Below, piece after piece: positions 54,255 to 63,524 of a stretch of 64,000 nucleotides of DNA. The DNA is from Emticicia aquatica (GTDB lineage Bacteria > Bacteroidota > Bacteroidia > Cytophagales > Spirosomataceae), in contig NZ_CAKLPY010000002.1 of the NCBI RefSeq assembly GCF_923079645.1, positions 1,240,001-1,304,000 on the forward strand, read 5' to 3'. The position numbers and the translations under genes are program-made. Every line of letters starts with the position of its first letter. The first letter of the stretch is position 1. Below the pieces are notes generated by a model that worked only from the letters and a program-made list of their open reading frames with translations, ran no database searches and was not told the origin of the DNA.

Positions 54255-56300
54255 TTAGCTAACAGGCCCACCATTCCAAACTTCTTTATGTGGTTGAAGA
54301 AGTGCCAAACTTCCGTCACGGTTTTCAGCCATCAATATCATTCCGTTCGATTCTATTCCCATCATTTTTCTAGGAGCAAGATTTGCCAAGAAAGTTACCT
54401 GTTTACCAATCATTTCTTCTGGAGTAAAATGTTTCGCAATTCCGCTCAAAATAGTGCGTTTTTCAAAACCATCATCAACCAAGAATTTTAATAGTTTATC
54501 ACTTTTTGGTAACTTTTCTGCTTCTAAGATTGTACCAATACGAATATCTAATTTGGCAAAATCATCGTATTGGATAGTTTCCTTCAATGCAGGAACTTTT
54601 ATATTTTCTAACTCATTCATGCGTTTTGATTCTTGTAATTTTTTTACTTGTTTTTCAATGGCATCATCTTCTATTTTTTCAAATAATAGACTTGATTCAC
54701 CGATTAATGTACCAACTGGCAATAAATCCGCACCACCAGTTTCTGCCCAAGTTGTTTCATTCAATCCTAATTGATTTCTTAATTTCTCGGAAGTGAAAGG
54801 TAAAAATGGTTCTGATAAAATTGCCAAGTTGGCGGCAATCTGCAACGCAATATTCATAATCGTTTCTACACGAGCAGGATTTTCTTTAATGACTTTCCAT
54901 GGCTCGGTCTCTGCCAAATATTTATTGCCTAAACGTGCTAAATCCATCATATTGGCTAATCCTTCACGGAAACGATAATTTTCGATAGAATCACCGATTT
55001 TCTTTGGAAAATCTGATAATGTAGCAATTGTTTCTTTATCGTATTCTGTCAATTCGCCCTGAGCAGGAACTTTTCCTCCATAAAACTTATGCGTAAGCAC
55101 AACGGCACGGTTCACGAAGTTTCCATAAATGGCAACTAATTCACTATTGTTTTTGGTTTGGAAATCTTTCCAAGTAAAATCATTGTCTTTTGATTCTGGC
55201 ATATTTGCCGAAAGAGCATAACGCAAAACATCTTGTTTATTCGGAAATTCTTCTAAATACTCGTGCAACCAAACAGCCCAATTTCTCGATGTTGAAATTT
55301 TATCCCCTTCCAAATTCATAAACTCATTGGCAGGCACATTATCAGCTAAAATATAACTTCCTTCGGCCATCAACATCGCAGGGAAAATAATACAGTGAAA
55401 AACGATATTATCTTTACCGATGAAATGAACAAGCTTCGTTTTATCGTTTTTCCAATAATCTTCCCAGTTTTTGCCATTTAGGGCAGCCCATTCTTGTGTA
55501 AATGTAATGTAGCCAATCGGGGCATCGAACCAAACATATAAAACCTTACCTTCGGTGTCGGGCAAGGGCACGCTGATTCCCCAGTCCAAATCACGAGTCA
55601 TGGCACGTGGTCTTAGTCCATCTTTTAACCAAGATTGGCATTGACCAAAAACATTTGGCTTCCATTCTTTGTGGCTGTTCACATATTTCTCTATTTCGGG
55701 CTGCATACGGTCGAGTGGCAAATACCAGTTTTTGGTACTTTTCATGACAGGTTTTGAGCCAGAAAGCGTCGAACGAGGGTTTTTCAATTCAGTTGGAGAA
55801 AGTGTCGAACCACATTTTTCACATTGGTCGCCATAAGCATTTGGATTTGCACAAACAGGACATTCACCCACAATGTATCTATCTGCCAAAAATTGTTGAG
55901 CTACTTCATCGAAATATTGTTCGCTAGTTTCTTCATCGAAATAGCCTTTATCGAACAAAGTAGTAAAAATCTCTTGCGAGTTTTTGTGATGTGTTTGATT
56001 AGACGTACGAGAATAAATATCGAACGAAATGCCGAAATCAGCAAAAGACTGTTTGATTTGTTCGTAATAAAAATCAACCACTTGTTGAGGTGTTTTGCCT
56101 TCTTTGCGAGCTTTTACGGTTATCGGAACGCCATGTTCGTCAGTGCCGCTGATAAACGCCACATCTGCCCCTTTTGAGCGGAGATAACGTACGTAAATAT
56201 CAGCAGGAATATAACAGCCAGCCAAATGCCCAATATGAATGGGGCCATTGGCATAAATCAAAGCGGCCGTAACGGTATATTTTTGCGGAGTTTCGGTCAT
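54255..56300 (-). CDS. metG: methionyl-tRNA synthetase with C-terminal tRNA-binding domain
   Basis: 681 residues from ATG 56300 (MTETPQK); an in-frame TTG six codons upstream is less likely. Class I synthetase: HIGH motif [10 protein letters not shown], zinc knuckle [23 protein letters not shown]-type loop DKISTSRNW, anticodon helices. The C-terminal ~100 residues form an EMAP-II-like tRNA-binding domain ([29 protein letters not shown]). It lies in convergence with gcvT and next to the accessory patch. Confidence 0.97.
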   Translation of the reverse strand: MTETPQKYTVTAALIYANGPIHIGHLAGCYIPADIYVRYLRSKGADVAFISGTDEHGVPITVKARKEGKTPQQVVDFYYEQIKQSFADFGISFDIYSRTSNQTHHKNSQEIFTTLFDKGYFDEETSEQYFDEVAQQFLADRYIVGECPVCANPNAYGDQCEKCGSTLSPTELKNPRSTLSGSKPVMKSTKNWYLPLDRMQPEIEKYVNSHKEWKPNVFGQCQSWLKDGLRPRAMTRDLDWGISVPLPDTEGKVLYVWFDAPIGYITFTQEWAALNGKNWEDYWKNDKTKLVHFIGKDNIVFHCIIFPAMLMAEGSYILADNVPANEFMNLEGDKISTSRNWAVWLHEYLEEFPNKQDVLRYALSANMPESKDNDFTWKDFQTKNNSELVAIYGNFVNRAVVLTHKFYGGKVPAQGELTEYDKETIATLSDFPKKIGDSIENYRFREGLANMMDLARLGNKYLAETEPWKVIKENPARVETIMNIALQIAANLAILSEPFLPFTSEKLRNQLGLNETTWAETGGADLLPVGTLIGESSLLFEKIEDDAIEKQVKKLQESKRMNELENIKVPALKETIQYDDFAKLDIRIGTILEAEKLPKSDKLLKFLVDDGFEKRTILSGIAKHFTPEEMIGKQVTFLANLAPRKMMGIESNGMILMAENRDGSLALLQPHKEVWNGGPVS

Positions 56301-56359
56301 ATCTTCTTTAGTATTCAAAAATTAAGTCTGCAAAGTTAAACTATTGCTACATAGAAACG

Positions 56360-56397
56360 AAAAACCCCTCAAAAGTTTTTGATTTTGCGGGGTTTTT
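56360..56397 (-). terminator. terminator of the RES-like gene pair
   Basis: AAAAACCCC (56360-56368) pairs with GGGGTTTTT (56389-56397), with an inner CAAAA/TTTTG stem and one T-C mismatch; on the minus strand it ends in TTTTT, 15 bases after the stop. Confidence 0.7.
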
Positions 56398-56411
56398 AGA
56401 TTTAATCTTTA

Positions 56412-57512
56412 TTATATTGAGTCTCCGTTAAAATCTCGTAAAATAGGTATTGGTTTTTTCTCCCCTAAAGCTTTCTCTAATAATGCAAACTGAGTTGATG
56501 CATAATCTACAATAACACCATCTAAGTCCAACCCCTGTACGGCAAAACTACATTCATTAGTTGTAGTATTATAAGAACTCACAAAATCAACAGGCCAACC
56601 TACAACAACTGATGTCATATTAAATAGTTTGGTCAAATCTGAACAATATCCGTCTGGTCGGACTTTTGATGTGACTGGCAAAACAAAATTCTCGAAAGCA
56701 CCCTCATTCTTACTATTGTCTTTATATATCTTTGTTGAAGAGTAAACAATACCAATAGTTCCAGTATCTTTTTGTTCCATCAATGTTTGCAAAACAATTT
56801 GTGGTATTAGATATTCTGGTTTGAAGGGGTCAAACTGTCGTTTCTGAGGAACTTGAATAGAACACGCTGCAATTATGGGGTATGCGAGAAGTAATTTGAT
56901 TACTTCTTCATCGTTTAAATTTTGAATTACTAATTTTTGGAGATTATATTGCTCGTAAGATAGATTGTAAAGGTTTATTTTGGAGTTATTTTCAAATTTA
57001 GCAACTTGAATATCATGAAAATTAGGTCTATTTAATTCCTCCCAGCATATATAGACTGAATTTCCCAGATAAAGACAAGGAAAACCAGGAATACTAAAAC
57101 GTTGAGTAGAAATTTTATTTCTAAGTTCAAAAGGAATATGAAACAAGTCTTTTCGACTTAATATTTTATGTTCATTAGAAGTACGAACTCTATAAAAACA
57201 TTGCTTTGTGGGTAGTTCTTTTTGTGGTAGTTTTAAGAGACTTTCTTTTAGTGTATCATCAAATGTCTTTTTGGCTTCGCTAATATTCCCCTCAAACCAT
57301 CTGGAAATTGTCGCTATTATTTTTACGGAATAGGTATTAATTTGGTCATAATAGCCTTTTTCTATAATTGAATAGTTTTCTTCTTTCGACATTTCTTTAG
57401 AAAGTTCGTCAAAAGTTTCTTTTAATAGCTCTATTATGTCCACCCCACCATTTGAATATACTAAAGGAAGTTTTAACTTACTATTTTTAAGAATATCTAA
57501 AAGTGTTGACAT
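56412..57512 (-). CDS. RES-domain-like protein with N-terminal helical extension
   Basis: 366 residues from ATG 57512 (MSTLLD), five bases after the previous gene; a longer frame would overlap it. Residues ~1-100 are helical and of no known family. From ~105 the sequence follows the RES pattern: CFYRVR (R108, R110), RFSIPGFPCLYLGNSVYICWEEL (E158, E159) and PEYLIPQIVLQTLMEQ...GIVYSST (S258, S259), giving Arg-Glu-Ser. RES toxins degrade NAD+ by phosphorolysis or ADP-ribosylate targets. This protein is far longer than typical RES toxins (~150-250) and lacks the usual Xre/DUF2384 antitoxin. Assignment rests on my reading of motifs. Confidence 0.6.
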   Translation of the reverse strand: MSTLLDILKNSKLKLPLVYSNGGVDIIELLKETFDELSKEMSKEENYSIIEKGYYDQINTYSVKIIATISRWFEGNISEAKKTFDDTLKESLLKLPQKELPTKQCFYRVRTSNEHKILSRKDLFHIPFELRNKISTQRFSIPGFPCLYLGNSVYICWEELNRPNFHDIQVAKFENNSKINLYNLSYEQYNLQKLVIQNLNDEEVIKLLLAYPIIAACSIQVPQKRQFDPFKPEYLIPQIVLQTLMEQKDTGTIGIVYSSTKIYKDNSKNEGAFENFVLPVTSKVRPDGYCSDLTKLFNMTSVVVGWPVDFVSSYNTTTNECSFAVQGLDLDGVIVDYASTQFALLEKALGEKKPIPILRDFNGDSI

Positions 57513-57517
57513 AAATT

Positions 57518-58111
57518 TTATATTCGTATTTCGTTGAGTTCTCTCAATAACATTCTTAATGCCCACCAAGTTTGAGCATTTGAAAAGTAATATAAATGAG
57601 CATTACTTTTTACTAAACATAGCCAATCTATATGCTCAATTAGTAATCTATGAATTTCTTTTTGTTCAGAAGGATTCAAGTTAGGGAAGGTGTAGTCCAT
57701 TAAGTAATCATTTCCGTCTTCCCATGCCATAAGGATACCTATTGCCGCAAAAACAGCAAAGTATGAGTTTACTATTCGGACATTATTAACATGACTACTC
57801 GTAGCAAATGGCTGTACTTCGCAGATAGCTATTTCTATACCAGAAGCTATTTTATACCTGTTTACTCTCGTATCTTCTTCACCATCTTTTGATTCCATAA
57901 AAGATTTATTCTCTTTTAAGTTCTTATAATATGTGTCACATATTTTTAGCGAGGCATCTTGGATGAGATTAATTTCATCTACACCGAATTTGTCATGGAA
58001 GTCTGGAGTTTTAGATAGACCATAAAACGATTCAACTAAAAGATTTACTTCTTCTAATCTTTTAGTTCCTTTTTCCCCTTTTTCCGATAAGAAAGTGAAT
58101 TTTCCAGCCAT
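57518..58111 (-). CDS. unrecognised protein, probable partner of the RES-like protein
   Basis: 197 residues, no signal peptide, mostly helical, tryptophan-rich C-terminus (AWEDGNDYLMDY, HIDWLCLVKSNAHLYYF, NAQTWWALRMLLREL). No helix-turn-helix or known antitoxin motif seen. Its position, five bases ahead of the RES-like gene, is where an antitoxin is normally encoded. It could neutralise the toxin or sense a trigger; neither is shown. Preceded by a hairpin terminator that separates it from a small ORF. Confidence 0.6.
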   Translation of the reverse strand: MAGKFTFLSEKGEKGTKRLEEVNLLVESFYGLSKTPDFHDKFGVDEINLIQDASLKICDTYYKNLKENKSFMESKDGEEDTRVNRYKIASGIEIAICEVQPFATSSHVNNVRIVNSYFAVFAAIGILMAWEDGNDYLMDYTFPNLNPSEQKEIHRLLIEHIDWLCLVKSNAHLYYFSNAQTWWALRMLLRELNEIRI

Positions 58112-58134
58112 ATGAATTTAAAAAATTCTCAAAT

Positions 58135-58164
58135 AAAAAGACGACCCCATAGAAGCCGTCTTTT
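58135..58164 (-). terminator. terminator ahead of the RES-like gene pair
   Basis: Stem AAAAGACG / CGTCTTTT with a 13-base loop. On the minus strand it is followed by TTTTTATTT, so it ends the small ORF at 58184-58378. Confidence 0.7.
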
Positions 58165-58183
58165 CCTTTAAAGAAAATAGTAT

Positions 58184-58378
58184 TTAAAACGGTAAAGATT
58201 TACCTGTTAAAAAGTTCAAAAATTTTGTTTCAAGATGCTCTATTACTCGTTTATTAAGATTTAACTTTTCAAAAGCATCTTCCTCTCCATTCACTATCCC
58301 CTTTTTCTGAGACACTCTATATGAGGCTTTACGCATAAATGCTTCCTCATCAAATAAGAGACTTTTAGTGTTTGTCAT
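58184..58378 (-). CDS. small hypothetical protein
   Basis: 64 residues from ATG 58378 (MTNTKSLLFDEEAF); a longer frame with 22 more residues is less likely. Lys-rich helical protein with no recognised domain. It ends just before a terminator on the same strand, a sign of real transcription. Position next to the RES-like pair may make it part of the same accessory patch. Confidence 0.5.
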   Translation of the reverse strand: MTNTKSLLFDEEAFMRKASYRVSQKKGIVNGEEDAFEKLNLNKRVIEHLETKFLNFLTGKSLPF

Positions 58379-58690
58379 TGATGTAAATATGTTTTGGGGT
58401 GCAAAGTTCTGTTTTTTTTGTAAACAAAACAAATACTTTGCCAATTTTTTGAGTAAAGAATAGATTATATTAGGTTGATTTTCAAATGTTTCTGAAAATT
58501 AGTGATAAAATTTTGAAATCAAAATATAAAAGAGAAAAAAATATTATTTGGTACTTTTTAAACGATGAAATTGTTTTTCATGTATAATTTATACCTAAAA
58601 ACAGCTTACTAAGGATTTTTCTGCAATTAAAGTGCCTTTTTTTAGACACTATGATTGCATAGGTCTCTCATTTTCAATTTCCCCCAAAAC

Positions 58691-60400
58691 TTACTTCTTT
58701 GCCTTTTCTTCTTCTTTCAAGGTTCTACGCAAAATTTTCCCAACGTTGGTTTTTGGTAATTCTGTACGAAACTCGATGTGTTTAGGACATTTATAACCTG
58801 TTAGGTTTTCTCGACAATAAGACAAAATTTGCTCTGAAGTTATATTTTGGTCTTTTTTAACGACAAAAATTTTCACAGCTTCAGTTGATTTTGCATCGGC
58901 TACGCCTATACAAGCAACCTCCAAAACACCAGGGCAAGTTGCAACTACATCTTCAATTTCATTTGGATACACATTAAAACCAGAAACTAGAATCATGTCT
59001 TTTTTTCTATCGACAATCTTAAAGTAGCCATCGGCACTCATTACACCCACATCACCAGTTCTGAACCAAGATTTTTTTGTATTATCTTCAAAAGTCACTT
59101 TTGCGGTTTCATCAGGGCGATTATAATATCCAGCCATTACTTGTGGACCAAAAGCTACAATTTCGCCAGGTTCGCCAATTTCTGCCCAAGTTTCATCATC
59201 TTTTAAGATTTTTATCTCAGTACTTGGCCAAGGCACACCAATTGTTCCTACTCTATTTTCACCAATCAATGGATTAGAGGTTAGTACTGGTGAAGTTTCT
59301 GACAAACCGTATCCCTCGGCAGGTAAGTTTCCTGTCAATTCCTTCCAACGATTAGCTACTACACCTTGCAAAGCCATTCCGCCAGCCGATGTAATAACTA
59401 AATTACTAAAATCTACTTCACCAATTTTTGGATGATTAAGCAAGCCATTATATAATGTATTCACACCTGTGAAAACGTGCGGAGGGTATTTCTTTAAATC
59501 TTTAATGAAAGCTTCCAAATCACGAGGATTCGTAATAAGTAGATTCATTGTTCCTGTTTTTAAAGCAGTTAAAGCGTTTACCGTCAAGGCATAAATATGA
59601 TAAAGAGGTAAAGCAGCTACTATTACAATTTTATCATCGGTAATTTTATTAGTCAAAACACCTTGCCAAACATTATTTGCTTCGAGATTTGCCACGATAT
59701 TTCGGTGTGTTAGCATTGCTCCTTTCGAAACGCCTGTAGTTCCACCAGTATATTGAATAAAAGCCAAGTCTGTGTTTTTCATACTTGGTTTTGTCCATTT
59801 CAAATTCGCTCCTTTTTGCACAGCATCTGTAAATAATTGAGCTGTTGGTAAGTTGAATGGAGGAACCATTTTCTTAACACTTTTCACAACAAAATTAACA
59901 ATCTGTTTTTTCGGAAAACCAAGCATATCTCCCAATTGTGTAACAAAAACATGCTTAATATTTGTGTTCGCAATAATCTTTTCAAGACTTGAAGCAAAAT
60001 TGGCAACGATTACAATCGCTTTTGCTCCCGAATCTTTAAATTGATGTTCCATTTCACGAGGTGTGTAAAGCGGATTCGTATTCACAACCGTTAATCCTGC
60101 TCGTAAAGCACCAAACATCGCCACAGGATATTGTAGCACATTTGGCATTTGTATAGCGATTCGGTCGCCCTTTTCCATGCCAATACTTTGCAAATAAGCT
60201 GCAAAATTTCGAGAAAGTGTATCTAATTGACCATAAGTCATTTCTTTACCCATGCAAGCATACGCAGACTTATGACTAAATTTTGTGAAGCCTTCATCCA
60301 TCAATTCTAGAATAGAAGGGTAAGCTTCAGGATTAATTTCGTAGGGAATTCCTTGGGGATAATGTTTGAGCCAAGGGTAAGTTTCAGCGGTAACAGGCAT
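58691..60400 (-). CDS. fadD: long-chain acyl-CoA synthetase
   Basis: 569 residues. Activates free fatty acids to acyl-CoA with ATP. AMP-binding motif YTGGTTGVSKGAMLTHRN (~218), ITSAGGMALQG, GYGLSETSP (~356), GEIVAFGPQVMAGYYNRPDE, and C-terminal MILVSGFNVYPNEIEDVV with a catalytic lysine region NVGKILRRTLKEE. Length and motifs suit FadD-type enzymes. Cytoplasmic, with no signal peptide. Divergent from the glycosyltransferase genes. Confidence 0.92.
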   Translation of the reverse strand: MPVTAETYPWLKHYPQGIPYEINPEAYPSILELMDEGFTKFSHKSAYACMGKEMTYGQLDTLSRNFAAYLQSIGMEKGDRIAIQMPNVLQYPVAMFGALRAGLTVVNTNPLYTPREMEHQFKDSGAKAIVIVANFASSLEKIIANTNIKHVFVTQLGDMLGFPKKQIVNFVVKSVKKMVPPFNLPTAQLFTDAVQKGANLKWTKPSMKNTDLAFIQYTGGTTGVSKGAMLTHRNIVANLEANNVWQGVLTNKITDDKIVIVAALPLYHIYALTVNALTALKTGTMNLLITNPRDLEAFIKDLKKYPPHVFTGVNTLYNGLLNHPKIGEVDFSNLVITSAGGMALQGVVANRWKELTGNLPAEGYGLSETSPVLTSNPLIGENRVGTIGVPWPSTEIKILKDDETWAEIGEPGEIVAFGPQVMAGYYNRPDETAKVTFEDNTKKSWFRTGDVGVMSADGYFKIVDRKKDMILVSGFNVYPNEIEDVVATCPGVLEVACIGVADAKSTEAVKIFVVKKDQNITSEQILSYCRENLTGYKCPKHIEFRTELPKTNVGKILRRTLKEEEKAKK

Positions 60401-60535
60401 AATGGTTTTATAGTTTGTTTGTATTTTTCGATGTAAAAATAAGACGATTTCTTGGTATGAGATATTTTAAAAGGAAAAAAAAGTCTAATAACGTAATATT
60501 TAAGAATAATATATTATTGAAAGGGCTTTTTGGGT

Positions 60536-60543
60536 TAATTTTG
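60536..60543 (+). promoter_or_regulatory. possible promoter of the glycosyltransferase run
   Basis: TAATTTTG (60536-60543) fits the -7 element TAnnTTTG; the nearest -33-like element, ATTG (60516-60519), is 16 bases upstream. Start of the first glycosyltransferase is 64 bases downstream. Confidence 0.35.
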
Positions 60544-60607
60544 TCAACAGTTTTGTGAAAATTCGCAAAAGAGAGTTTAATGTTAATTCATTGTAATTAA
60601 AAATTCC

Positions 60608-61639
60608 TTGAAAATAGAACAGTTAGCTTCCCACAAAAATGATGTTGTTGGGAATTCGGATATTAAAGTCAGTGTTGTGGTGTTAACTTATAATCACGAA
60701 AAGTTTATTCGTAAAACACTCGATTCTATTCTTTCGCAAAAAGTAAACTTTAAGTTTGAAGTGCTTGTTGGAGATGATGCTTCTCCAGATTCAACGGCAG
60801 ATATAATTAGAGAATATTACACAAAATATCCTGATGTAATTGTTCCAATTCTTCACGAAAAAAATCTTGGCGGTTTTGGGAAGAATAATACATTAGCAGC
60901 ATTAGCAATTGCGAAAGGCAAATATATTGCCCCAATGGATGGCGATGACTATTGGACTTCCGACCAGAAACTTCAAAAAATGGCCGATTTCTTGGATAAT
61001 AATCAAGATTTTGTTGCATGTTTTCATAATGCCGAAATTATTTTTGATGATGATTCACACCCGAATCAGTTTGTAAATGCTTCAGACCAAAAAGAAATAG
61101 TTACTGTCGAAGATTTTATTGGAGAAGATGAAGTTTGGTTTATTGCCACGTCAGCTATTTTGTTTCGCAATGGCATTATAAATCATTATCCACAATGGTT
61201 TCATGAATCAAAAAGTGGAGATATTCCTCGTTATATTTTACTTGGAAAGGGAGGAACGAAGTTTAAATATATAAACGAAGTCATGTCGGTTTACCGCAAA
61301 AACCGTAATAGTGGTATGAGTTTCACGGATGGTTACAAAGATGCTGACTTTCTGCAAAATCGGATTGGAATGTACAGAGGAATAGACAAAGAACTAAACC
61401 ATAAATTTCATACAACGCTTAATAAAAATATTGCACGTTATTACCGAATGATGCTTGATAGCAAACAATTTGTAGGCAAATATTTTAAACAAATGCCAGT
61501 TGCGATTCAGTATCTATTATTAGCGAAACCAAGTAAAGAAGTAAAAAAAGAAATTATTAGAGAATATATTTTTCCGAAATGGTTGAGCAAAGTTTACAGT
61601 TTTTTTGCTCTTTTACCTCATCGTTTAAAAGGAAATTAA
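60608..61639 (+). CDS. family 2 glycosyltransferase
   Basis: 343 residues from TTG 60608; no in-frame ATG lies near the start. GT-A fold: VSVVVLTYNHEKFIRKTLDSIL (25-46), LVGDDASPDSTADI and the DGDDYWTSDQKLQ metal-binding block. C-terminal part (~240-343) is helical. First of three GT2 genes; close to the second in sequence (shared YNHEKFIR.TLD and DGDDYWT). Likely transfers a sugar in surface polysaccharide or glycoprotein synthesis; donor and acceptor unknown. Confidence 0.85.
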   Translation: MKIEQLASHKNDVVGNSDIKVSVVVLTYNHEKFIRKTLDSILSQKVNFKFEVLVGDDASPDSTADIIREYYTKYPDVIVPILHEKNLGGFGKNNTLAALAIAKGKYIAPMDGDDYWTSDQKLQKMADFLDNNQDFVACFHNAEIIFDDDSHPNQFVNASDQKEIVTVEDFIGEDEVWFIATSAILFRNGIINHYPQWFHESKSGDIPRYILLGKGGTKFKYINEVMSVYRKNRNSGMSFTDGYKDADFLQNRIGMYRGIDKELNHKFHTTLNKNIARYYRMMLDSKQFVGKYFKQMPVAIQYLLLAKPSKEVKKEIIREYIFPKWLSKVYSFFALLPHRLKGN

Positions 61640-61684
61640 ACGTAAAAATCAATATTTTAAAAACACCAGTTCTTGAATTGCATT

Positions 61685-62515
61685 ATGACGCCAAAAGTTA
61701 GTGTTTGTGTACCAACGTTTAATCATGAAAAGTTTATTCGACAAACCTTAGATGGTGCGTTGATGCAGCAAACCAATTTTGACATTGAAATCGTTATCGG
61801 TGATGACGCTTCTACGGACAATAATCAACAAATCATTCAAGAGTATGTGGATAAATACCCAAACATCATTCGTGCTTTTCTACATAAAGAAAATCAAGGA
61901 CCAAAAGAACCAAAAGAATTTGGGGGTAGAAATAATGTTTTGGGGCTTTTGAAAGCCTGTAAAGGAAGTTATGTGGCTCTTTGCGAAGGAGATGACTATT
62001 GGACAGACCCACATAAATTGCAAAAACAAGTAGATTTTATGGACGCCAATCCTGATTATGCCATAAGTCACCATAATATGCAAGTGATTTATGAAGATGG
62101 TTCGCCCGAACATTTCTTCAACGACAAAAATCAGAAAACCACATCAAGCATTGTTGATGTTCTGGAAGACCGTTGGTTTATAGCTACTGCGGCGACTCTT
62201 TATCGAAATATTTTTCTTGAAAATGATTTTGCCGACTGGCACAGTCGAGCAGCAGCTGGCGACTGGGCATTGGTAATACAATTGGCCGCCACTGGGAAAA
62301 TTCGTTATTTCTCTGAAGCAATGGGTGTTTATAGAAAACATCGTGGTGGATTAAGTAATGTTCAATCGTCAACAAACCTTTATTTCTTGAAGAATAGAAA
62401 ACAAATGTTTAGTGAGGTAAACGAATGGCTAGATTTTAAATACGAATCAACTATTCGGGCAACATTAATGTCTTACGACAAACAAATTCAAGCACTTGAA
62501 GGTAATTTTTCATAA
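61685..62515 (+). CDS. family 2 glycosyltransferase
   Basis: 276 residues from ATG 61685 (MTPKVSVCVPTF). GT-A motifs: TFNHEKFIRQTLDGALMQQ, IGDDASTDNNQQI and the EGDDYWTDPHKLQKQVDFMD block. Similar to the upstream gene over most of its length but without the longer helical C-terminus, suggesting a tandem duplication. Begins 45 bases after the first GT gene. Confidence 0.87.
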   Translation: MTPKVSVCVPTFNHEKFIRQTLDGALMQQTNFDIEIVIGDDASTDNNQQIIQEYVDKYPNIIRAFLHKENQGPKEPKEFGGRNNVLGLLKACKGSYVALCEGDDYWTDPHKLQKQVDFMDANPDYAISHHNMQVIYEDGSPEHFFNDKNQKTTSSIVDVLEDRWFIATAATLYRNIFLENDFADWHSRAAAGDWALVIQLAATGKIRYFSEAMGVYRKHRGGLSNVQSSTNLYFLKNRKQMFSEVNEWLDFKYESTIRATLMSYDKQIQALEGNFS

Positions 62516-62579
62516 ATTTGCAGAATAGAAAAATTTGCAAAACAACAATAAAAAAATCTCCCCTTTAGGGACTGGAGGT

Positions 62580-63503
62580 ATGTCTCATAAAATCGCAATA
62601 GTTACTCCTCTTTTTAATGACTGGGATTGTTTGTACAAACTCGTAGAAGATATTCGTACGGTACTTTCACCTACTAAATATTCTGATTACAGAATTGTGG
62701 TTATTGATGATTGTTCGAGTTTAGAATTTGACCATAAAAAACTGGAAGGCCACCCGATTGAAATAATTCATTTAAATAAAAATTTAGGACACCAGAAATC
62801 AATAGCCATCGGACTTTCGTACCTCAATAAAAATGGCAATCAAGACTTAGTGGTTGTGATGGATGTTGATGGCGAAGACCAACCGAATCATTTACCAATA
62901 CTATTGGAGGAAGCAATCAAGGAAAAAGCAAATGAGATAGTTTTTGCTCGTCGAACCAAACGAAAAGAAAGCTTTTTCTTCAAGATTTTTTATAGAGTTT
63001 ATAAATTTATTTTTGTTTTTTTGACAGGAAAAGTCATCAACTTCGGAAATTATTCTGTTATTCCACAAAAACTTTTAGATAAAGTAACGCACATTTCTGA
63101 CATTTGGAATCATTATCCAGGAGGAGTTATCCGCTCACGTTTGTTATACAAATCAGTTGGTTTGGAGCGAGGCGAACGCTACACAGGTAAATCTAAAATG
63201 AATTATACTTCTTTGGTGATTCATGGTTTAAGTGCAGTAGCTGTTTATATTGATACGGTTTCTGTTCGTTTGTTGATTGCGGTTTCGTTATTGGTTTTGA
63301 CAGCCATTTTAGGCATTTCACTTGTATTTCTTTTTGAATATCATTTTCCAGCTTGGGGATTGTTGTTGTTTTTTGGCATCCTGATGCAAGCGTTTCTTAG
63401 CACATTAATTTTGGTTTTTACTGTACTTTCATACCGTGTCAATTTTAACTTTCTTCCTGCGGTACATTTTCAAGATTATATTCAATCAATTGAAAAAATA
63501 TAA
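62580..63503 (+). CDS. GtrB/DPM1-like family 2 glycosyltransferase, membrane-anchored
   Basis: 307 residues from ATG 62580; a longer frame starts at TTG 62535 but includes an unlikely low-complexity lead. N-terminal GT-A domain IAIVTPLFNDWDCLYKLV, VVIDDCSS and VVMDVDGEDQPNHLPILLEEAI (about 92-113). C-terminal two membrane helices (~225-255 and ~262-295) as in GtrB/dolichol-phosphate-mannose synthase-like enzymes that load a lipid carrier. Likely supplies a lipid-linked sugar to the multi-pass protein encoded next. Confidence 0.85.
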   Translation: MSHKIAIVTPLFNDWDCLYKLVEDIRTVLSPTKYSDYRIVVIDDCSSLEFDHKKLEGHPIEIIHLNKNLGHQKSIAIGLSYLNKNGNQDLVVVMDVDGEDQPNHLPILLEEAIKEKANEIVFARRTKRKESFFFKIFYRVYKFIFVFLTGKVINFGNYSVIPQKLLDKVTHISDIWNHYPGGVIRSRLLYKSVGLERGERYTGKSKMNYTSLVIHGLSAVAVYIDTVSVRLLIAVSLLVLTAILGISLVFLFEYHFPAWGLLLFFGILMQAFLSTLILVFTVLSYRVNFNFLPAVHFQDYIQSIEKI

Positions 63504-63524
63504 CCTTTTTCTTCAAAATATAGC

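Noticed and set aside
58445..58690. Gap between the small ORF and fadD
   Set aside because: 246 bases of AT-rich sequence; no gene, clear hairpin or promoter that I can support.
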